From Pontibacter liquoris (GTDB lineage: Bacteria > Bacteroidota > Bacteroidia > Cytophagales > Hymenobacteraceae), in contig NZ_JALEBG010000001.1 of NCBI RefSeq assembly GCF_022758235.1, positions 1,674,001 to 1,738,000 of the forward strand: a stretch of 64,000 bases of DNA. The letters run 5' to 3'. Positions 9,149 to 19,000 of this stretch are shown here, one piece after another. The notes under the pieces are model-generated. The model saw only the letters and a program-made list of their open reading frames with translations, had not been told where the DNA came from and searched no databases. The position numbers and the translations under genes are program-made. Positions within the stretch are counted from its first letter, which is position 1. The number at the start of each line of letters is the position of its first letter.

Positions 9149-10267
9149 TTATGCCTGTAGTTCTTTTATACTTTCTAAAAAAGCTATCACGTCGTTTTTG
9201 AAATTTTCTTTGCTGAATCTTTCTGCATTCTCCCTGATCTCATCCTTATTAAAAGCTGCTGCCTGCAATTCAAATTTTGCAATGGCATCGGTAAGGGATA
9301 CTATATCCTGCGTGGGATAGAGGATACCTGTTTTCCCATTGAGCACTGTTTCGCAGGCTCCTCCTTTTCCAAACGCGATCACCGGGGTGCCACAGGCCTG
9401 AGCTTCTACGGGCAGAATGCCGAAATCTTCTTCAGCAGCAAATATAAACGCCCTCGCTCGTTGCAGGTAGTCTTTAAGTATTTCGAAAGACTGATAGCCC
9501 ATAAGGCGAACATTGGATGTTGCCTTTGCCTGTATCTTTTTAAAATCAGGTCCGTCGCCGATCACAATTAGTTGCTTATCGGGTAAGTGGGCAAACGTTT
9601 CTACGATCAGATCTATTTTTTTGTAAGGCACAAGCCTGGACGCCGTTAAATAAAATGCTTCCTTTTCAGCTATAGTCGTAAAGCTTTCTACATCCACAGG
9701 AGGGTAAATCACTGCAGCTTCGCGGCTATATACTTTCCTGACTCTGCGGCCGATATAGGCCGAGTTGGCAATGAAGTAATCCACGCGGTGAGCTGTTGTA
9801 TAATCCCACATGCGTATATAATGCAAAATAGATTTCGCAAAGAACCCTCTGACGCCCTTATTTAAGCCAGTCTCTTTTAGATACTGGTGGTACAGGTCCC
9901 ATGCATAACGAATAGGAGAATGGCAGTAGCATACATGCACCTGGCCGGCATGGGTAAGCACACCTTTGGCTACTGCATGACTGCTCGATATTACCAGGTC
10001 AAAGGCTGAAACGTCGAGTTGCTCAATGGCCAGAGGCATTAAGGCCAGGTATTTTCTATAGTGTTTTCTTGCAAAAGGAAGCTTCTGGATGAAAGTTGTC
10101 GTAGTTTTTTTGTGAAGCAGATGGTGTCGGAGGTTCTCAGGAAGAAAATCGATGACAGCAAACAAACTGGCATTAGGGAAAATATGTAGCAATTGCTCTA
10201 CCACGCGTTCTGAGCCGGAATAATCTACAAACCACTCATGTACAATGGCTACTTTTATGTTTTTCAT
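9149..10267 (-). CDS. Family 4 glycosyltransferase (WbaZ-like)
   Basis: This 372-residue GT-B enzyme has an N-terminal acceptor domain (VAIVHEWFVDYSGSERVVEQLL) and a C-terminal GT4 domain with ASRLVPYKKIDLIV, IGDGPD, and FAAEEDFGILPVEAQACGTPVIAFGKGG, which carries the conserved E-x7-E pair. The CYCHSPIRYAWDLY segment is typical of the mannosyltransferase WbaZ-like subgroup; the sugar is an inference. It is on the same strand as the initiating transferase 72 bases downstream and could share its transcript. Standard length, ATG start. Confidence 0.87.
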   Translation of the reverse strand: MKNIKVAIVHEWFVDYSGSERVVEQLLHIFPNASLFAVIDFLPENLRHHLLHKKTTTTFIQKLPFARKHYRKYLALMPLAIEQLDVSAFDLVISSSHAVAKGVLTHAGQVHVCYCHSPIRYAWDLYHQYLKETGLNKGVRGFFAKSILHYIRMWDYTTAHRVDYFIANSAYIGRRVRKVYSREAAVIYPPVDVESFTTIAEKEAFYLTASRLVPYKKIDLIVETFAHLPDKQLIVIGDGPDFKKIQAKATSNVRLMGYQSFEILKDYLQRARAFIFAAEEDFGILPVEAQACGTPVIAFGKGGACETVLNGKTGILYPTQDIVSLTDAIAKFELQAAAFNKDEIRENAERFSKENFKNDVIAFLESIKELQA

Positions 10268-10819
10268 AGTATGTGTAAGGCCGGATTCAGCCGGAAGCTA
10301 CCTGGAAGAGTAACTAACCCAATGAATTTATAATTATGCGTTGCAAAGCTGGTTTGTAGCTATAAAAGCGTTAGCTACGCCATAAACGTTCGCTATACCA
10401 GAAAAGCTGCTTTTGCGCCTTCAAAATTAAGTATAAATAGCTTAAGACAAACTTTTGAATTAAAAACACGAAAGCATAGGCTGTCTTTTGAGTATACTAG
10501 CATGAAATACATCTGAATAGCTTTACGTTAGAGCCTTTGGCTGCTTTGATGCAGGTAAGATGACGGAAATGCCTTCGTATCGGGTATAAAAGCAGGCAAC
10601 CGTCTAAAGACAGCAGGAATAGTCCTCTACTCATATTAGCTTAGTATGGGAATCCGTATAGGCTTCCTGAAGAATTGCTGGCTCCAACGGCAGAATTACT
10701 AACTTTGCTTTCTAATAGCGAAGGAAAGTTTGTGGCAAAGCCATACTTAGTGAAGGAAACTTAAAGCGCAATGTAAAAGCGGATGTTTATTGAAATAATA
10801 TTAACGGGAAACATAAGTT
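10268..10819. other. 552-base divergent spacer upstream of the flippase
   Basis: This spacer separates the minus-strand WbaZ-like gene from the flippase. It contains one AAGTATA heptamer near 10430 and a candidate flippase promoter at 10675-10707. No coding potential, RNA gene or long repeat was recognised. Confidence 0.5.
10675..10707 (+). promoter_or_regulatory. Candidate promoter of the flippase-led polysaccharide operon
   Basis: TTG at 10675-10677 and TAACTTTG at 10700-10707 are separated by 22 bases, close to the Bacteroidota -33/-7 arrangement. The element lies about 110 bases before the flippase start and would drive the genes up to 17.7 kb. Confidence 0.4.
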
Positions 10820-12106
10820 TTGAGAACAGGCTTGATTAATAAGTATTTATCAGGGGAGAAGAAAACGGTTCTTCAAAGCTTTATGTCGTTGGGAGCTATC
10901 CAGGCAACTAACTATTTACTCCCGCTTATTACCTTGCCTTATATAATCCGGGTTATCGGAACCGATAAATTTGGTACTGTTGCCTTTGCACAAGCTGTTT
11001 TGGGCTATTTTGCAGTGGTGGTAGAGTATGGCTTTGGCCTTTCGGCTACCCGCGATATTTCCATTAACCGGGAAAATACCGATAGGCTAAGTAAAACATT
11101 CAGTGAAGTCATCATGGTAAAGCTACTGTTGGCTGTTAGTTGCTTTTTGATACTCCTGCTAACCTTGTTATTTATACCTAAATTCAGCGCGGAAGCCCCG
11201 TTGTTTATCATGGGTTTCAGTCTCGTAATGGGTCAGTCTATTGTACCGGTCTGGTTCTTCCAGGGGATGGAGCAAATGAAGTATCTGACCTATCTCAACT
11301 TAGGTGCAAAATCTGTTTTTGCCATACTTACATTCGTGGTCATACGGGAGCAAAGTGACTATATATACCTGATCTTGCTCTCTTCGCTGGGTAACATCTT
11401 ATCAGGTATTGTAGGTATGTGGATCGCATTCACTAAGTTTCGTATCCGGTTCAGAATGCCAGCCTTCAGCCACATCATAGCACAGCTTAAGGAGGGGTGG
11501 CCTATCTTTCTGTCAAACTTCTCTATTACCTCCTATAACAACGTCAACATTATTGTGCTTGGCTTCTTTACCAGTGCCACTATTGTGGGCTATTACAGCA
11601 TCGTCGAGAAAGTAATCTGGGTAATCCGCCAACTGCTGGGAGCCTTTTCAGGAGCTATATTTCCGCATGTCTGTAAACTCACCACCAACTCACATGCCGA
11701 GATTAAAGCTTTTTTTAAAACAGTGTTTGTGCCTTTCTTCATCCTTATTTTTGTGGGATCAGGCATCTTGTTTGTTTTCTCAGATCTCATTGTCCTGCTC
11801 ATCAGCGGGGAATCAATTCCACAGGCATCCTTTTTGCTCAAAATCTTAAGCGTTGTGCCGGTTATTGTGGTGCTCAATAACCCGCCTTATCAAATACTGG
11901 TAGCTTACAACATGAAGAAGAGTTATAGTACCATTCTGGTATGTGGCGCATTGTTAAACGGACTTCTTAATTTAACCCTTGTTCCTGCCTTTTCGGCCAT
12001 TGGTACAACGGCCGCGATCATCTTCACAGAAGTATTTATTACGCTGGGGCTTTACCTGGTTCTGGAGCTAAAGCACAAACAATACTCACTTTTTTATGCC
12101 TCTTAA
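10820..12106 (+). CDS. Wzx-type oligosaccharide flippase (MOP superfamily)
   Basis: This 428-residue protein has about twelve to fourteen membrane segments. The N-terminus LGAIQATNYLLPLITLPYIIRVIGTDKFGTVAFAQ is the signature of polysaccharide flippases of the RfbX/Wzx group (Polysacc_synt). It would move undecaprenyl-linked repeat units to the periplasmic face. The start used is TTG; no ATG occurs in the first ~20 residues and the conserved N-terminus begins soon after it. It heads a run of seven plus-strand polysaccharide genes. Confidence 0.9.
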   Translation: MRTGLINKYLSGEKKTVLQSFMSLGAIQATNYLLPLITLPYIIRVIGTDKFGTVAFAQAVLGYFAVVVEYGFGLSATRDISINRENTDRLSKTFSEVIMVKLLLAVSCFLILLLTLLFIPKFSAEAPLFIMGFSLVMGQSIVPVWFFQGMEQMKYLTYLNLGAKSVFAILTFVVIREQSDYIYLILLSSLGNILSGIVGMWIAFTKFRIRFRMPAFSHIIAQLKEGWPIFLSNFSITSYNNVNIIVLGFFTSATIVGYYSIVEKVIWVIRQLLGAFSGAIFPHVCKLTTNSHAEIKAFFKTVFVPFFILIFVGSGILFVFSDLIVLLISGESIPQASFLLKILSVVPVIVVLNNPPYQILVAYNMKKSYSTILVCGALLNGLLNLTLVPAFSAIGTTAAIIFTEVFITLGLYLVLELKHKQYSLFYAS

Positions 12107-12228
12107 ATCATGTTTCACTTCATACTTGGAAGCTACACATAAACATAATTTAAAAGGCAGTTAAACCTGAAAGCGTATATTTCAACATACTATCCGTTTT
12201 GAATCAAAGATCAGATACTTATTTCAGC

Positions 12229-12942
12229 ATGAAAATAGATTTATATAAAAACTATACTTCCACCTCGGTGCTGCACGATGTAGATGAAGCAGAATTTACA
12301 AAAAACAGCGCGCTATACTTTAGAAAGAATCTGTTGCCGCACTTTAACCCTGACAAAAGCATTGCGATCTTAGAAATAGGCTGCGGCTATGGCAGGTATA
12401 CCAAAGCTATTCTGGAAGTAGGGTATACAAACATTACAGGCATTGATATAAGTAAGGAGCAGATTGCCTATGCCCGAGAAAACCTTGGCTTACATCAGGT
12501 GCAGGAAGCGGATGCGTTGGAATTTCTGCAGGCTGGTAACAAGTATGATCTTATCATTCTGATGGATGTATTGGAACATCTTGAAATAGACTATGCTGTT
12601 TCGTTATTGCGGAAAGTTTTCGAAAGCTTACAGGATAATGGCCGGTTCATACTTCATGTGCCCAATAGCCTGGCGCCTTTACGGCCTTCTTATTATGGCG
12701 ATGTTACCCACATACGCCCCTTTTCGGTTGATAGCATGTCGCAGATTCTGCGTATGGGAGGTTTTCGGAAATTCAGCCATTACGCTTTGCCCCCTATGGT
12801 AGTAGGTGTAAAAAGTATGGTTCGCCGGCTGCTCTGGGATTTTGTGCTGAACCCGGGTATAAAGCTATTTCTGAAGATCGCGAATGGAAGCACCAGCGGT
12901 GGTATTTTTACCAGCAATTTGCTAACGGTAGCTGTTAAATAA
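12229..12942 (+). CDS. SAM-dependent class I methyltransferase in the polysaccharide locus
   Basis: This protein is 237 residues from the ATG at 12229; an in-frame TTG at 12199 would add 10 residues. The Rossmann methyltransferase fold is visible: motif I ILEIGCGYGRYTKAIL, motif II-like ITGIDISKEQIAYAREN, and post-I DLIILMDVLEHLE. The ubiquinone/menaquinone-type Methyltransf_11/23 pattern and the position between flippase and glycosyltransferase genes suggest methylation of a sugar residue or glycan end. The substrate is unknown. Twelve bases separate it from the next glycosyltransferase gene. Confidence 0.82.
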   Translation: MKIDLYKNYTSTSVLHDVDEAEFTKNSALYFRKNLLPHFNPDKSIAILEIGCGYGRYTKAILEVGYTNITGIDISKEQIAYARENLGLHQVQEADALEFLQAGNKYDLIILMDVLEHLEIDYAVSLLRKVFESLQDNGRFILHVPNSLAPLRPSYYGDVTHIRPFSVDSMSQILRMGGFRKFSHYALPPMVVGVKSMVRRLLWDFVLNPGIKLFLKIANGSTSGGIFTSNLLTVAVK

Positions 12943-12954
12943 GATCTGAACGGC

Positions 12955-14088
12955 ATGAAAATAGCCATTGATTGCAGAGGCCTGCGCACCACACCTTCCG
13001 GTATTCCCAATTTTTTAGTAGCTGCTATCAATGGCCTCTCGCAGCAGTGCCCCGAATGGCAGTTTTACCTGCTGACTAATGCTGAATTCCATCCGGAGTT
13101 GGCCAATAAGCTGGTGAAGGCAGCCAACGTTCATGTCGTGGTGCGGCCGTTGCGGCTAATGCCTAACTTGGGCATCTTGTGGTATGTGCTGAAAGTGCGC
13201 AATATTATTTCCGAAATTGGGGCGGACCTTTTCTGGGCGCCGGCGTTTCTGCTGCCGCCTTTGCTGCCTAACAGGGTCAAAACCCTTGTTACGGTCCACG
13301 ACACTGTGTATAAAGAACATAAAAGCACCATGTCGGGTATGAACCGCCTTATCTTCGAACTGTTTCATGACCGTTCTGTGAACAATGCCGATATGCTTTG
13401 GGCAAATTCAGGCTATACCCGGGCAGGTATCATGCGCTTTTTCCCTGTACGAAAGTGTAAAGATATTTTTACAGGTTTTTTCATCAATACAGCTATTTTT
13501 AAACCCATCCAGCTTACGCCTGAAGAGGAGCAAACATTGCTGCAGGAAGTGGGTATAGCCGACAAAAAGTTTATACTGTTTGTCGGCACGTTAGAACCCC
13601 GCAAAAACCTCAGCTTTTTGCTTTCGCTTGCTCCCAAGCTAGTAGCTCAGGGGTATAGCCTGCTGGTAGTGGGCGCCCGCGGATGGGGAGCTACCCGCAT
13701 TAAAGAAATTATAAACCAGGAGAATTTTCCGAGAGAGAAGGTCCGATTTGCTGGTTTTATTACCACCGAGCAGTTAGTAAAACTCTATAGTATGGCGGCT
13801 GTTTATGTGTCCACTTCCCTGAACGAAGGCTTTGGGATGCCCCAACTGGAGGCGATGGCATGTGGCTGCCCGGTAGTGTCGCCTCATAACTCTGCTATGA
13901 TCGAGGTAGTAGAAGGGGCTGGTGAAACCGTAAAGACGTGGCAGGAGCAAGATTGGCTGAACAGCATCTTAAAGGTTGCGGCAAACCGGGATCACTATAT
14001 TGCGCAAGGCTTTCAGAAAGTGGAAAGTTACAGCCGCGAGTTTGTTATTCAGAACCTGGTAAACTATATCAAAAGCCATCAGAAATAA
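12955..14088 (+). CDS. Family 4 glycosyltransferase
   Basis: This 377-residue GT-B enzyme begins MKIAIDCRGLRTTPSGIPNF. It contains LFVGTLEPRKNLSFLL and the donor-site segment STSLNEGFGMPQLEAMACGCPVVSPHNSAMIEV with its E-x7-E pair. Closest in style to the RfaB/WbnK group (mannosyl or rhamnosyl transferases); donor sugar not determinable. It lies 12 bases after the methyltransferase and 37 bases before another GT4 gene of similar design, so the two may be paralogues acting in succession. Confidence 0.88.
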   Translation: MKIAIDCRGLRTTPSGIPNFLVAAINGLSQQCPEWQFYLLTNAEFHPELANKLVKAANVHVVVRPLRLMPNLGILWYVLKVRNIISEIGADLFWAPAFLLPPLLPNRVKTLVTVHDTVYKEHKSTMSGMNRLIFELFHDRSVNNADMLWANSGYTRAGIMRFFPVRKCKDIFTGFFINTAIFKPIQLTPEEEQTLLQEVGIADKKFILFVGTLEPRKNLSFLLSLAPKLVAQGYSLLVVGARGWGATRIKEIINQENFPREKVRFAGFITTEQLVKLYSMAAVYVSTSLNEGFGMPQLEAMACGCPVVSPHNSAMIEVVEGAGETVKTWQEQDWLNSILKVAANRDHYIAQGFQKVESYSREFVIQNLVNYIKSHQK

Positions 14089-14125
14089 GAAAGAGTGGCC
14101 AATCAATAGGTTTATCCAGTAAGTT

Positions 14126-15202
14126 ATGCAAGAAAGTAAACAGAAGACGATTATCGTAAATGCGCGATTTTTAACGCAACCTGTTACAGGGGTGCAGCGC
14201 TTTGCCATAGAGATCAGCCTCTGTTTAAAAAGGCTATATCCGCATGCTGTGTTTGTTGCGCCTCGTAAGTTGGTTCACAAAGAAATTGCCCAGCAACTGG
14301 AGGTGGTTACATTTGGCCATTTAGCAGGCCATGCTTGGGAGCAACTGGAACTACCCTTATACCTGAAAAAGCATAATCAACCTTTGCTGCTAAACCTTTG
14401 TAATACGGCGCCATTGTTTTACAGAAAGCAGGTAGTTTGCATTCATGATCTAGCTGTTTTCATTAACCCCGCCTGGTTCTCGGCTTCTTTCGCCGCTGTA
14501 TATAAGTTCCTGTTGCCGCGCATTGCCCGGCGTTCCGTTAAAGTGCTCACAGTAAGTAACTATTCCAGACAAACTATTCAGTCGTTGCTCGGGATACAGG
14601 AAGCAAAGATAGCGGTCATATATAACGCTGTATCTGATTATTTGTGCACGACAGGCAAGGAAGCAACGCCATCTAAGTATGGGGCCTACATACTTGCTGT
14701 TGGCTCCCTGGACCCCCGAAAGAACCTGCTTAACCTGGTAAAGGCTTTTAACCAATGCCAGTTGCCGGGCATTAAACTGGTAATAGTGGGGGCCACCTCC
14801 AGTATATTTAAGGACCCCGCTCTGCAACAACTACTTCTGGGCAATGATCAGATCATTCTTACAGGCTACCTGCCAGATCAAGCTTTGCCTGGCTTGTACC
14901 GGAATGCGCTTTTCTTTGTCTATCCTTCTTTTTTCGAGGGGTTTGGCATTCCTCCATTAGAAGCCATGCAATGCGGATGCGCCACCATCGTTTCCAATAC
15001 CTCCAGCTTGCCGGAAGTATGTGCAGACGCTAGTTTATACGTTAATCCAACCGATATAGCGGATATAGCCCGTGCCATTGGGCTGCTGGCTTCGGACGCG
15101 GAACTGCGAAACAACCTGATCCACAAAGGACTGGAACGGAGCCGGCACTTCAGCTGGGAAAAATCTGCCATAAAACTGATGAAGGTTATAGAGAGGGTAT
15201 GA
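14126..15202 (+). CDS. Family 4 glycosyltransferase
   Basis: This 358-residue GT-B enzyme starts with TIIVNARFLTQPVTGVQRFAIEIS. It has AVGSLDPRKNLLNLVKAF and YPSFFEGFGIPPLEAMQCGCATIVSNTSSLPEV, carrying the E-x7-E donor-site pair. The overall plan matches the preceding gene. Its stop overlaps the start of the next gene (ATGA), implying translational coupling. Sugar specificity is not visible. Confidence 0.88.
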   Translation: MQESKQKTIIVNARFLTQPVTGVQRFAIEISLCLKRLYPHAVFVAPRKLVHKEIAQQLEVVTFGHLAGHAWEQLELPLYLKKHNQPLLLNLCNTAPLFYRKQVVCIHDLAVFINPAWFSASFAAVYKFLLPRIARRSVKVLTVSNYSRQTIQSLLGIQEAKIAVIYNAVSDYLCTTGKEATPSKYGAYILAVGSLDPRKNLLNLVKAFNQCQLPGIKLVIVGATSSIFKDPALQQLLLGNDQIILTGYLPDQALPGLYRNALFFVYPSFFEGFGIPPLEAMQCGCATIVSNTSSLPEVCADASLYVNPTDIADIARAIGLLASDAELRNNLIHKGLERSRHFSWEKSAIKLMKVIERV

Positions 15203-16476
15203 GGCTATCACTGAAAAAGATATTGCTCTTTGCTACCATTATTGGGTTATTCGGAACAATGACCAATTTTGTGTACATCAGTCCGCTACCCACTTTAGTG
15301 GCTGCCATGCTGTTGCCCTTTGTCCTGATCCGGAAACGGTTTGTTCCTGAAATGGTGTTCTGGTTAGGGCTTTTTACAATCTTCACAATCCTGAGTACCT
15401 TATTGTATTACCCGAAATCGTTTCTCCATTTTCAGTTTTACAGGTATGATGGTAACTTCTTTATATCATATCTGCCGCTGCTGGTACTACCATTTCTGAG
15501 CTATCAATTTGATATCGAAAAACTTTTTAAACGGTTTCTGCTAATCTCCACAGGTATAAACCTGTTGGTTTACCTTTATTTTCTACGACTGGCGGAGCCT
15601 GCATTTACCGGGCTTTTCCTGTCTACCAATGGCGCCGGAGGTTTTTTTAGTATTGTAACTAGCCTTGCTTTTCTGTTTTTCCTGGAGAAAAGAACCGCTG
15701 TCAACTTATCGCTCTTGTTGCTGAACTCCTTTTTTCTTTTTTCTACATATTCACGCGGTTCTATTCTGGGGCTTATACTTGGGCTTGGCTGCCTGTTGGT
15801 AATTTATGGGCGCCGGAAACATCTTATTACCCTGTTGTTTGTAGTGCTTGCTGCTATACAGGTAATTATACTTTGCTATACTTATCCTGATTATAAGCAA
15901 TTTATAATGAATGGCCCCCGGGCTGATATTAACCAGAATTATAACACTTTTGCTCAAAGGAAATTTGGCTCTGTTTCAACTAAACTGAACAATGTATACA
16001 TACGCATCTATGATACCTGGCCCAGAGCTGTGGATTGTTTTTTACACTCGCCTGTAGTTGGTACCGGGTTTGGCTCCATCAACGACGTTCCCTTTCGGTT
16101 TAATGAAGTTGTTCCGCACCTGATCGCCACCAATGCACAGCCCAACAAGGTGTTCAATGACTCGCATGCCCATCATTCTTTTCTGCATATTCTCGGGGAG
16201 CAGGGCATTGTGGGCTTAGGGCTGTTTGTGTTGTTCTGGGTTTCGGTTTACAACTTTCTTATTCGCAACAAACAACAGCTGCTCATCCGAAATTTTCTGC
16301 TCGTATCATACTTTAACCTTACCATTATGAGCTTTACAGAGCACCGCATCACAACTCCATCTAATGCCTTGCCTTTTGTAATTATGCTGGGGCTATATTA
16401 CCTGTATGTAAATTATTATAAAGGGCACCAGCCGGCAGAAGCAACAGTAAAGCAACACAACATAGCGATCAGTTAA
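15199..16476 (+). CDS. O-antigen ligase / polymerase-like membrane protein
   Basis: This 425-residue polytopic protein has about ten hydrophobic segments. The Wzy_C core shows FSTYSRGSILGLILGLGCLLVI, then a long periplasmic loop with SPVVGTGFGSIND and DSHAHHSFLHILGEQGIVGLGLFVLFW. The His-rich HAHHSF segment before the last helices is typical of WaaL/Wzy-like enzymes. It is translationally coupled to the upstream glycosyltransferase and lies 5 bases before another protein of the same family. Polymerase versus ligase role is not resolved. Confidence 0.85.
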   Translation: MRLSLKKILLFATIIGLFGTMTNFVYISPLPTLVAAMLLPFVLIRKRFVPEMVFWLGLFTIFTILSTLLYYPKSFLHFQFYRYDGNFFISYLPLLVLPFLSYQFDIEKLFKRFLLISTGINLLVYLYFLRLAEPAFTGLFLSTNGAGGFFSIVTSLAFLFFLEKRTAVNLSLLLLNSFFLFSTYSRGSILGLILGLGCLLVIYGRRKHLITLLFVVLAAIQVIILCYTYPDYKQFIMNGPRADINQNYNTFAQRKFGSVSTKLNNVYIRIYDTWPRAVDCFLHSPVVGTGFGSINDVPFRFNEVVPHLIATNAQPNKVFNDSHAHHSFLHILGEQGIVGLGLFVLFWVSVYNFLIRNKQQLLIRNFLLVSYFNLTIMSFTEHRITTPSNALPFVIMLGLYYLYVNYYKGHQPAEATVKQHNIAIS

Positions 16477-16481
16477 GCTCA

Positions 16482-17747
16482 ATGGTAACAGGTATAAAGC
16501 ACTTTATCATATCCGCAAGCTATCCCCTTGGGTATAAGCTACAGCTCGCTAGCCTTATACTTGTTGCGGCAACGCTGCCTTTTTCTGTTAACCTAAACAA
16601 CACAGCCATTGCGCTCTTCATTATTTCCTGGGTCTTTTCAGGCTCTGTTTTAAAGCGCCTGCAAGCGGCTGCTACAAACAAGCTGGTGTGGTTATTTATT
16701 TCTGTCTTTGCTATGCAGGTGATCGGCTTGCTCTATACTGAAAACATGAGTTCGGGGCTGGGTAAGATAGAAAGAAAGGCCGCCCTGCTGCTCTTTCCAA
16801 TACTACTTGCCGGATCGCCTATACTTGCCCGCAAGCACCTTTATGCCATTGTGATCGCTTTTATTGTAGCGTGCCTTCTTTTTTGCTGTTATACACTCTA
16901 TATTCTCCTCTATAAGTATGGCACCATTTATGGCATACCTAACCTGACAGAGACAATTGATGGTATCCTGCACATGCATCATGCCTATAGCGGTATGTAC
17001 CTGGTTTTTGCAACAGCCGCATCGCTCTACTTCAGCGTTTTGCCAAAATATTTCAACAGCAGTGTACGGGTTGTTTTTGGCCTGCTTGCGCTGTTCTTAT
17101 TTGCGTTTCTGATTTTACTGGCAGCCCGCACCGCGGTTTTGACATCGCTTATATTGCTGATACTTGCCTTATTTTATACGCTTGTCATTCATCAAAAAAA
17201 GAAGGTGCTTCTTCCGGCTTTTTTAGCCCTGTTCGTTATGGGGTTAATAATTCTGAGCCTTCCGAATACCAGGCATAAAGCCGAAGAATTTTATACCTTA
17301 CAGGATGATATCCATAGCCCCATAGCGCCCCGCCTTATCCAGTGGACGTGTTGTTTTACAGCATTGGATGAGCAAAAGGCCTGGTTGTTAGGGCTGGGTA
17401 CGGGCGATGTACAGCTTGCGCTGCAACGATGTTATACTAACGTCAGATTTTGGGGTGATAAGGAAAACTTAAATGCGCACAATGAATTTTTGGAAGAACT
17501 GGTGCGGCATGGCCTGATCGGATTACTTCTTTTTGTCGCTTCGCTGCTTTTTCCGTTGCTGCTGAGCCTGCGTAACCGCAAACCGCTATACCTGCTATTT
17601 CTGGTAACCTTTATCATGGGCAGCCTAACAGAGACTACCTTAAGCAGGCAAAAAGGCGTTGTTTTTTATTCTCTGTTTAATTCCATTTTTGCTTTCGGAC
17701 TTCTCCGGCAACTAGAAGAGGAGGAGCAAGCTGTTGCCGCAGAATAA
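16482..17747 (+). CDS. O-antigen ligase-like membrane protein
   Basis: This 421-residue protein has about ten membrane segments. Family marks are LLAARTAVLTSLILLILAL, WLLGLGTGDVQLALQRCY, and NAHNEFLEELVRHGLIGLLLFVASLL, which match the Wzy_C pattern of O-antigen ligases. It directly follows another Wzy_C protein; such pairs often combine a repeat-unit polymerase and a ligase (inference). It is the last gene of the closely spaced series. Confidence 0.84.
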   Translation: MVTGIKHFIISASYPLGYKLQLASLILVAATLPFSVNLNNTAIALFIISWVFSGSVLKRLQAAATNKLVWLFISVFAMQVIGLLYTENMSSGLGKIERKAALLLFPILLAGSPILARKHLYAIVIAFIVACLLFCCYTLYILLYKYGTIYGIPNLTETIDGILHMHHAYSGMYLVFATAASLYFSVLPKYFNSSVRVVFGLLALFLFAFLILLAARTAVLTSLILLILALFYTLVIHQKKKVLLPAFLALFVMGLIILSLPNTRHKAEEFYTLQDDIHSPIAPRLIQWTCCFTALDEQKAWLLGLGTGDVQLALQRCYTNVRFWGDKENLNAHNEFLEELVRHGLIGLLLFVASLLFPLLLSLRNRKPLYLLFLVTFIMGSLTETTLSRQKGVVFYSLFNSIFAFGLLRQLEEEEQAVAAE

Positions 17748-18070
17748 AGTCCTTAACGATGAAAGTTGCCATACATGCCTTTGGCAATTATTTCAAAGAA
17801 AGTTAATGCGGTTCTGGTTTCAGGCAAAAGCAGCTTTTGGTAAACTTCCTTATGCGTATACTTGCAGCAGTTACCAGATGATTGCTAAAGATCATATAGA
17901 TCATCGGTAAAAAATAATGGCTGTTCAGGCAAAGGGTCATTACCAGCTATTTGTAGAACAGCTGAAATTATTCAATGAGGTTGTATCTTGCATCATCGTT
18001 TTAAAGAGTAGCATGAATGATTCTGTAGTAAATACATAATAACTAGCTTCCCGCTAATTAAACCTTGCAA
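17748..18070. other. Spacer before the chain-length protein gene
   Basis: This region of about 320 bases has no convincing gene. Two short frames occur (ATG 17759, 15 codons; ATG 17917, 40 codons) with no recognisable similarity. The first begins MKVAIHAFGNYF, which resembles the start of a glycosyltransferase and could be a remnant. One TATACTT heptamer is at about 17860. Confidence 0.35.
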
Positions 18071-18976
18071 ATGAACGAAGAGAATAAAGAAGTGCCGGTA
18101 ACGAATTCGGAGCGACGGGCCACAGCTGATGAAATTGATATAGCGGCGGTATTCAATGCCTTTTTCGGTATTTTCCGGGCAATTGGAAGAGGGTTTGCTA
18201 ATTTCTTCCGTCTATTATTTCTCAGAAAAGAATTGCTCATAAATTTTATGGTGCTGGGCGTGGCGCTTAGCTTCGGAGCATATTACCTGGCCAAGCCTTA
18301 TTATTCATCGTCTATGACGCTGGTTTTAGCAGATATCCGAAACCAGTTTGTTGAGGATCAGTTAGACAAACTGGCCGATATGGTGCAGGATGGCAACATA
18401 GTAGCCATTTCTGAGCGCTTAAACATACCCGCAGCTTCGGCAAAGCAGATCAAAAGTCTGGAATTTTCGAACCTGGATGAAGTGGCAGAAGACAGCATTC
18501 TGGTAGGCTCTCCCTTTAAGATCGAACTGGCATTATATGATAAAAGTATGTTCCCTGTCATGGAACCAGCCTTGACATCCTACCTGGAAAATAATCAATA
18601 CTTTAAAAGACAGAAGGAGATCAGGCAGCGCAGAATGCAAAGTATGATCAACAAGCTAAAAGAAGAAATTGCGTCTCTGGATAGTATCAAAGAAACGGCA
18701 GCTACACCACGTGGGCCGGTTAATGGGTTTGTTTATGGCGAGCCACTGGACCCTTCCAATTTATATAAGGAAACCTTAAGCATGTACCAGCGACAGGTGC
18801 AGCTGGAGGCTGACCTGGACCAGATGGATAACATACAGGTTGTGATAGACTTTTCACCTCAAACGCATCCTACTGGCCCAAATTTAATTTTATATCTGGC
18901 GATCGGCGCGACGGTAGCTCTTATAGCAGGTATCATCGTAGCCATTTCGTTAGGGGAGAAGAAGACCTCTGCTTAA
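18071..18976 (+). CDS. Wzz-like polysaccharide chain-length determinant protein
   Basis: This protein is 301 residues from the ATG at 18071; an in-frame TTG two codons upstream is less likely. A cytosolic N-terminus of ~55 residues is followed by a membrane helix near residues 58-78 (LLINFMVLGVALSFGAYYLA), a periplasmic part with a coiled-coil (KRQKEIRQRRMQSMINKLKEEIASLDSI), and a second helix near the C-terminus (LILYLAIGATVALIAGIIVA). This two-helix layout is that of Wzz/GumC-type proteins that set the length of Wzy-made polymers. No tyrosine kinase domain is attached. A strong terminator follows. Confidence 0.8.
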   Translation: MNEENKEVPVTNSERRATADEIDIAAVFNAFFGIFRAIGRGFANFFRLLFLRKELLINFMVLGVALSFGAYYLAKPYYSSSMTLVLADIRNQFVEDQLDKLADMVQDGNIVAISERLNIPAASAKQIKSLEFSNLDEVAEDSILVGSPFKIELALYDKSMFPVMEPALTSYLENNQYFKRQKEIRQRRMQSMINKLKEEIASLDSIKETAATPRGPVNGFVYGEPLDPSNLYKETLSMYQRQVQLEADLDQMDNIQVVIDFSPQTHPTGPNLILYLAIGATVALIAGIIVAISLGEKKTSA

Positions 18977-19000
18977 GTATAACTTACCACCCTATACTTA

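Noticed and set aside
17917..18039. 40-codon frame before the Wzz-like gene
   Set aside because: No similarity, no ribosome-binding or promoter support; length is within chance.
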